From CAZVIK01 sp964627045 (GTDB lineage: Bacteria > Acidobacteriota > Terriglobia > Bryobacterales > Bryobacteraceae), in contig CAZVIK010000173.1 of assembly GCA_964627045.1 (NCBI GenBank), positions 1 through 8,711 of the forward strand: a stretch of DNA of 8,711 nucleotides, written 5' to 3'. Below the pieces are notes generated by a model. The model searched no databases, was not told where the DNA came from, and worked only from the letters and a program-made list of their open reading frames with translations. A program made the position numbers and the translations under genes. Shown piece by piece: positions 5,963 to 8,711 of this stretch. Numbering within the stretch: position 1 is the stretch's first letter; each line of letters begins with the position of its first letter.

Positions 5963-6648
5963 CCTCCCGTTTCCCCCGCTGGCTCCAAGGCACGCCCGTC
6001 GAGCGTTACGTGCTCCACTTCGAGCGGTTGGTCGAAGACGCCGTCGCGGATTTTTCGTCGCAGTTGCCCGCCGGCGCGCGCGTCCTCGACGCCGGGGCCG
6101 GCGAAGGCCAATACGCGCGCCATTTCGCGCGCCACCGCTACACCGGCGTCGATCTCGGCGTGGGCGATTCCACCTGGAACTATGCTGCACTTCACGCCGT
6201 CGCCGACCTCCGGGCGCTTCCCTTCTCCGCTGCCAGCTTCGACGCGTGCGTGAACATCGTCACGCTGGAACACATCGCCGAGCCGCTCGACGCCTTGCGC
6301 GAGATGCACCGCGTGTTGGCGCCCGGCGGCCGCCTGCTGCTGGTGGTTCCCCACGAGTGGGAGGTCCACCAGTCGCCGCACGACTACTTCCGCTACACGC
6401 GCCACGGCGTCGAGCACCTGCTCAAGGCCGCGGGCTTCACCGAGTACAACATCGCAGCGGCGGGCGGTTACTTCCGCCTCCTGTCCCGGCGTTTGCTCAA
6501 CGGCTTGCGCTACTTCCCGGGCCTCGCCTTCCCCCTGGCGGCCGTGTTTCTGGTCCCCCCGGCGCTCGTCCTGCCGCTTTTCGACTCGCTCGACCGCGAC
6601 CGCGATTTCACTTTGGGCTACTTATGCACCGCACGAAAGCACTCCTGA
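5959..6648 (+). CDS. Class I SAM-dependent methyltransferase (Methyltransf_11 type)
   Basis: The 229-residue protein has SAM-binding motif I VLDAGAGEG (42-50), a GVDLG acidic strand end, DLRALPFSAASFDACVNIVTLEHI (82-106 region) as motifs II and III, and HRVLAPGGRLLLVVPHEWE after that, the usual layout of small-molecule and sugar methyltransferases. A hydrophobic segment at about 186-208 (FPGLAFPLAAVFLVPPALVL) near the C-terminus suggests that it sits at the membrane. GTG 5959 overlaps the preceding TGA by four bases (GTGA), with GGAGG at 5941-5945 about 13 bases upstream, so translation is probably coupled to the first methyltransferase. Like its neighbour it may modify a lipid-linked or surface glycan; the true substrate is not known. 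The family is sure, the role inferred. Confidence 0.85.
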   Translation: MTSRFPRWLQGTPVERYVLHFERLVEDAVADFSSQLPAGARVLDAGAGEGQYARHFARHRYTGVDLGVGDSTWNYAALHAVADLRALPFSAASFDACVNIVTLEHIAEPLDALREMHRVLAPGGRLLLVVPHEWEVHQSPHDYFRYTRHGVEHLLKAAGFTEYNIAAAGGYFRLLSRRLLNGLRYFPGLAFPLAAVFLVPPALVLPLFDSLDRDRDFTLGYLCTARKHS

Positions 6649-7490
6649 TCCTCTGGGCCTCACTGGCCGCCGGCGCCGACTTCAGCGGCGTTTCCGCGCT
6701 CAAGTTTACGGCCGCTTCGGTCAACTTCGGCCCGCGCCCCTCCGGCTCGCCCGCCATCCAGAAGCTCCAGAAGTACATCCTCGCGAACCTGAAGCAGTGC
6801 CGCTGCGAGGTCTCCGAGGACCGCTTCACGGCGCAGACGCCCGCCGGACCCGTCGCCTCCAACAACATCATCGCCCGTTTCCCGGGCGCCTCCGGCCGCG
6901 CCATCGCCATCACCGGCCACTACGACACCAAGGTCTTCCACGACTTCCGCTTCGTCGGCGCCAACGACGCCGGCTCCTCGACGGGCTTTCTCCTCGAATT
7001 GGCGCGCGTGCTCGCCGGCAAGCCTCGCAAAGACGACATCTACCTTGTTTGGTTCGACGCCGAGGAGGCCGTCGGCGAATGGTCTCCTACCGACGGCATC
7101 TACGGCAGCCGTCATTTGGCCGCGAAGTGGACCGCCGACGGCACCGCCCGCCGCCTGAAGGCGCTCATCAACATCGACATGATCGGCGACAAGGACCTCG
7201 AAATCCTCAAGGAGTCCTTCTCCTCCACCGCCCTCACGCGCCTGGTGTGGCAGGTCGCCGCCGATCTCGGCTACGCAAGGTTCTTCCCCAACCGCGCCAT
7301 CGCGATCGAGGACGATCACGCTCCCTTCGTCCGCGCCGGCGTCCCCGCGCTCAACCTGATCGACTTCAATTACGGCCCGGACCATTCCTGGTGGCACACC
7401 AAGGAAGACACCATGGACAAGCTCAGCGCCTCCAGCCTCCAAATCGTCGGCGAGGTCGTTCTCGAGACCATACGGCGGCTGGAGCAGTAG
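6624..7490 (+). CDS. Exported M28-family protein, glutaminyl-peptide cyclotransferase-like
   Basis: The 288 residues begin with a signal peptide (MHRTK, then ALLILWASLAAG). The rest is an M28 zinc-peptidase fold that resembles glutaminyl cyclase, which turns N-terminal glutamine of proteins into pyroglutamate. Against what I recall of human QPCT the following line up: GHYDTK (98-103), ANDAGSSTG with Asp115 as a zinc ligand, FDAEEAVGEWSPTDGIYGSRHLAAK (144-168) with Glu147 catalytic and Glu148 as ligand, INIDMIG with Asp185, EDDHAPFVRAGVPALNLI (229-246), and WWHTKEDT with His258 as ligand. The WSPxDxxYGSRHLAAK block is especially close to glutaminyl cyclases. The ATG overlaps the upstream methyltransferase by 25 bases, pointing to one transcript. 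A plain M28 aminopeptidase is the alternative. It likely acts in the periplasm or outside the cell. Confidence 0.85.
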   Translation: MHRTKALLILWASLAAGADFSGVSALKFTAASVNFGPRPSGSPAIQKLQKYILANLKQCRCEVSEDRFTAQTPAGPVASNNIIARFPGASGRAIAITGHYDTKVFHDFRFVGANDAGSSTGFLLELARVLAGKPRKDDIYLVWFDAEEAVGEWSPTDGIYGSRHLAAKWTADGTARRLKALINIDMIGDKDLEILKESFSSTALTRLVWQVAADLGYARFFPNRAIAIEDDHAPFVRAGVPALNLIDFNYGPDHSWWHTKEDTMDKLSASSLQIVGEVVLETIRRLEQ

Positions 7491-8288
7491 ATGGTGGCGC
7501 CTCCGCTGGTCGAATTCCGCAACGTCACCATCTGCCGCGGCGATCGCGTCGCCCTGGACGGTCTTTCGCTGTCCATCGCGAAGGGCGAGCATGTGGCCAT
7601 CCTCGGTCCCAACGGCTCGGGCAAATCCACCCTTGTGAAGACCATCACGCGCGAGTGCTACCCCGTGCTGGAACCGGATTCCTACGTGCGCATCCTGGGC
7701 GAACACGTCTGGAACGTCTTCGACCTGCGCGTCCTATTGGGTATCGTGTCCGACGACCTGCTGGCGCACTGCGAGTGGGACATCACGGCGCGCGAACTGG
7801 TGCTATCCGGCTTTTTCAGTAGCGTCGGCATCTGGCCGTACCACCACGTGACGCCAGAAATGGAGCGCAAAGCCGCCGCCATCATGGACACTCTGGAGAT
7901 CGCCGCCCTCGCCCCGCGCAGCATTCATGAGATGTCCAGCGGCGAACTGCGCCGCGCCCTGGTGGGCCGCGCGCTGGCGCACGACCCGGCCGCGCTCCTT
8001 CTGGACGAACCCACCAACAACCTGGACGTGCGCGCTCGCAACGAACTGTACGCCGTGCTCTCGCGCCTGGCCGCCTCCGGCACCGCCATCGTGATGGTGA
8101 CGCACCATCTGGAGGACGTGCTGCCGGAAATCGGCCGCGTCGTTCTGCTTCGCCGCGGCAAGGTGTTCCTGGACGGGCCGAAAGAGCGGACGCTCACCTC
8201 GGAGGCATTGACGGCGGTCTTTGAAACGCCCCTGGCTGTCGTCAACCGCGCCGGCCGCTACCGCGTCGAACCCGCCGCCGTGGCCTGA
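7491..8288 (+). CDS. ABC transporter-type ATPase, ModF/YlmA-like, without a permease partner
   Basis: This is a single 265-residue nucleotide-binding domain. It has Walker A GPNGSGKST (39-47), the signature MSSGELRRA (148-156), Walker B ALLLDEP (168-174), the D-loop NNLD (176-179) and switch histidines in VTHH (203-206). HEMSSGELRR in place of the usual LSGGQ, followed by VGRAL, and the REC-like VRILGEHVWNVFDLR block recall the ModF/YlmA group, whose roles are poorly known and which often lack membrane partners; this assignment is tentative. No membrane segment is present and no permease is adjacent. ATG 7491 follows the preceding TAG directly, and GGAG at 7481-7484 gives a good ribosome site, so it is probably cotranscribed with the M28 gene. 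Its last 31 bases overlap the convergent phosphoesterase gene. Confidence 0.85.
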   Translation: MVAPPLVEFRNVTICRGDRVALDGLSLSIAKGEHVAILGPNGSGKSTLVKTITRECYPVLEPDSYVRILGEHVWNVFDLRVLLGIVSDDLLAHCEWDITARELVLSGFFSSVGIWPYHHVTPEMERKAAAIMDTLEIAALAPRSIHEMSSGELRRALVGRALAHDPAALLLDEPTNNLDVRARNELYAVLSRLAASGTAIVMVTHHLEDVLPEIGRVVLLRRGKVFLDGPKERTLTSEALTAVFETPLAVVNRAGRYRVEPAAVA

Positions 8289-8711
8289 ATGCCGCCGTTT
8301 TCGTTCCACTGCGTGGCGTCGAAGGTCCTCGCGCGCCCGAACGGGTCGTCCAACTCCTTCACCGTGAACTGCACGCCGCCGCCCTTCACCTGAGCCTTCA
8401 CAAAGTGATAGAAGTTCCCGCCGGCGAACCCCGAGTCCAGCCGCCATTGCTCCCGGATGTTCGCGCCGGAACTGCCCACCTCCATGTAGGTGACCCCGTC
8501 GCGCACCAACCGCACGAACTGGTGCCCGTGCCCGGAGACGACGTAATCCACGCCATATTGCTTGGCCAGCGCGTGCAGCGGGAAACTGGTATTGCCCGTC
8601 TTCAACAACACCAGCCAGAACGGCTTGTGGAAAAACACGAACTTCGGCTTGCGGTGCTGATTCTTTTGCAGGTCCTCTTCCAGGAACTTCAACTGCGTCG
8701 GCCCCAGCATG
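8258..8711 (-). CDS. Calcineurin-like metallophosphoesterase, C-terminal part, runs off the right edge
   Basis: About 150 residues are visible. FVFFHKPFW (24-32) and VVSGHGHQF (57-65) are the two later metal-binding histidine motifs of the calcineurin-like fold (the GHxH motif is exact), which binds two metal ions and cleaves phosphate esters. LGPTQLKFLEEDL at the left of the visible part matches the usual helix before these motifs. The first half, with DxH, GDxxD and GNH motifs, lies beyond the window, so the visible Met is most likely internal. The stop at 8258-8260 lies inside the ABC gene on the other strand. The C-terminal ~60 residues after the GHxH sheet (NFYHFVKAQVKGGGVQFTV) are a plausible final beta sheet. 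Substrate unknown; a signal peptide cannot be judged. Confidence 0.8.
   Translation of the reverse strand, partial: MLGPTQLKFLEEDLQKNQHRKPKFVFFHKPFWLVLLKTGNTSFPLHALAKQYGVDYVVSGHGHQFVRLVRDGVTYMEVGSSGANIREQWRLDSGFAGGNFYHFVKAQVKGGGVQFTVKELDDPFGRARTFDATQWNENGGIQATAAGSTR

Noticed and set aside
4742..6190. 482-codon minus-strand open frame
   Set aside because: Arg/Gly-rich shadow opposite the glycosyltransferase and the two methyltransferases, with no domain.
5925..6623. Upstream extension of the M28 frame
   Set aside because: Arg/Pro-rich shadow of the second methyltransferase; the ATG at 6624 directly precedes a proper signal peptide.

Overview
The window is about 8.7 kb of very GC-rich bacterial DNA carrying ten genes or gene parts. 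It looks like an acidobacterium of the Solibacter/Bryobacter kind. This rests on recalled resemblance, not on a search: the N-terminus of a secreted M14 peptidase of a type I associate with Acidobacteriota, a PEP-CTERM protein, the high GC, and frequent GTG/TTG starts. I see no mobile element, CRISPR array, tRNA or rRNA.

Layout. Positions 1-96, minus strand: the start region of a 4Fe-4S subunit that resembles HycF/HyfH, running off the left edge. Positions 97-130: a low-complexity seam with nine C in a row. From about 126 to 485, minus strand: the first ~120 residues of an M14 carboxypeptidase-like secreted protein that stops at the seam. The two parts look unrelated, so the left end is probably a chimeric or poorly assembled contig end. 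From 632 on the plus strand come hfq and hflX, a widely conserved pair, then pgsA with its own recognisable promoter, then a probable terminator. Next come a secreted PEP-CTERM protein (3095-3889), a family 2 glycosyltransferase (about 3954-5003), two class I SAM-dependent methyltransferases (about 5006-5962 and 5959-6648), a secreted M28/glutaminyl-cyclase-like protein (6624-7490) and a stand-alone ABC ATPase (7491-8288). A calcineurin-like phosphoesterase enters from the right edge on the minus strand and overlaps the ABC gene tail to tail.

How the genes may work together. Hfq and HflX are housekeeping RNA and ribosome factors. PgsA makes phosphatidylglycerol-phosphate. The glycosyltransferase and two methyltransferases are packed tightly and look like a small set that builds and methylates a surface glycan. 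PEP-CTERM proteins are usually linked to exopolysaccharide and exosortase, which fits. The peptidase-like and ABC genes follow with overlap or no gap and are probably cotranscribed, though no shared pathway is evident.

The most interesting points are the Fe-S/M14 seam at the left end, a histidine-rich tail on Hfq, a possible Cys-Gln thioester in the PEP-CTERM protein, glutaminyl-cyclase signatures in the M28 protein, a methyltransferase with no canonical start codon, and two promoters that would give almost leaderless mRNAs.
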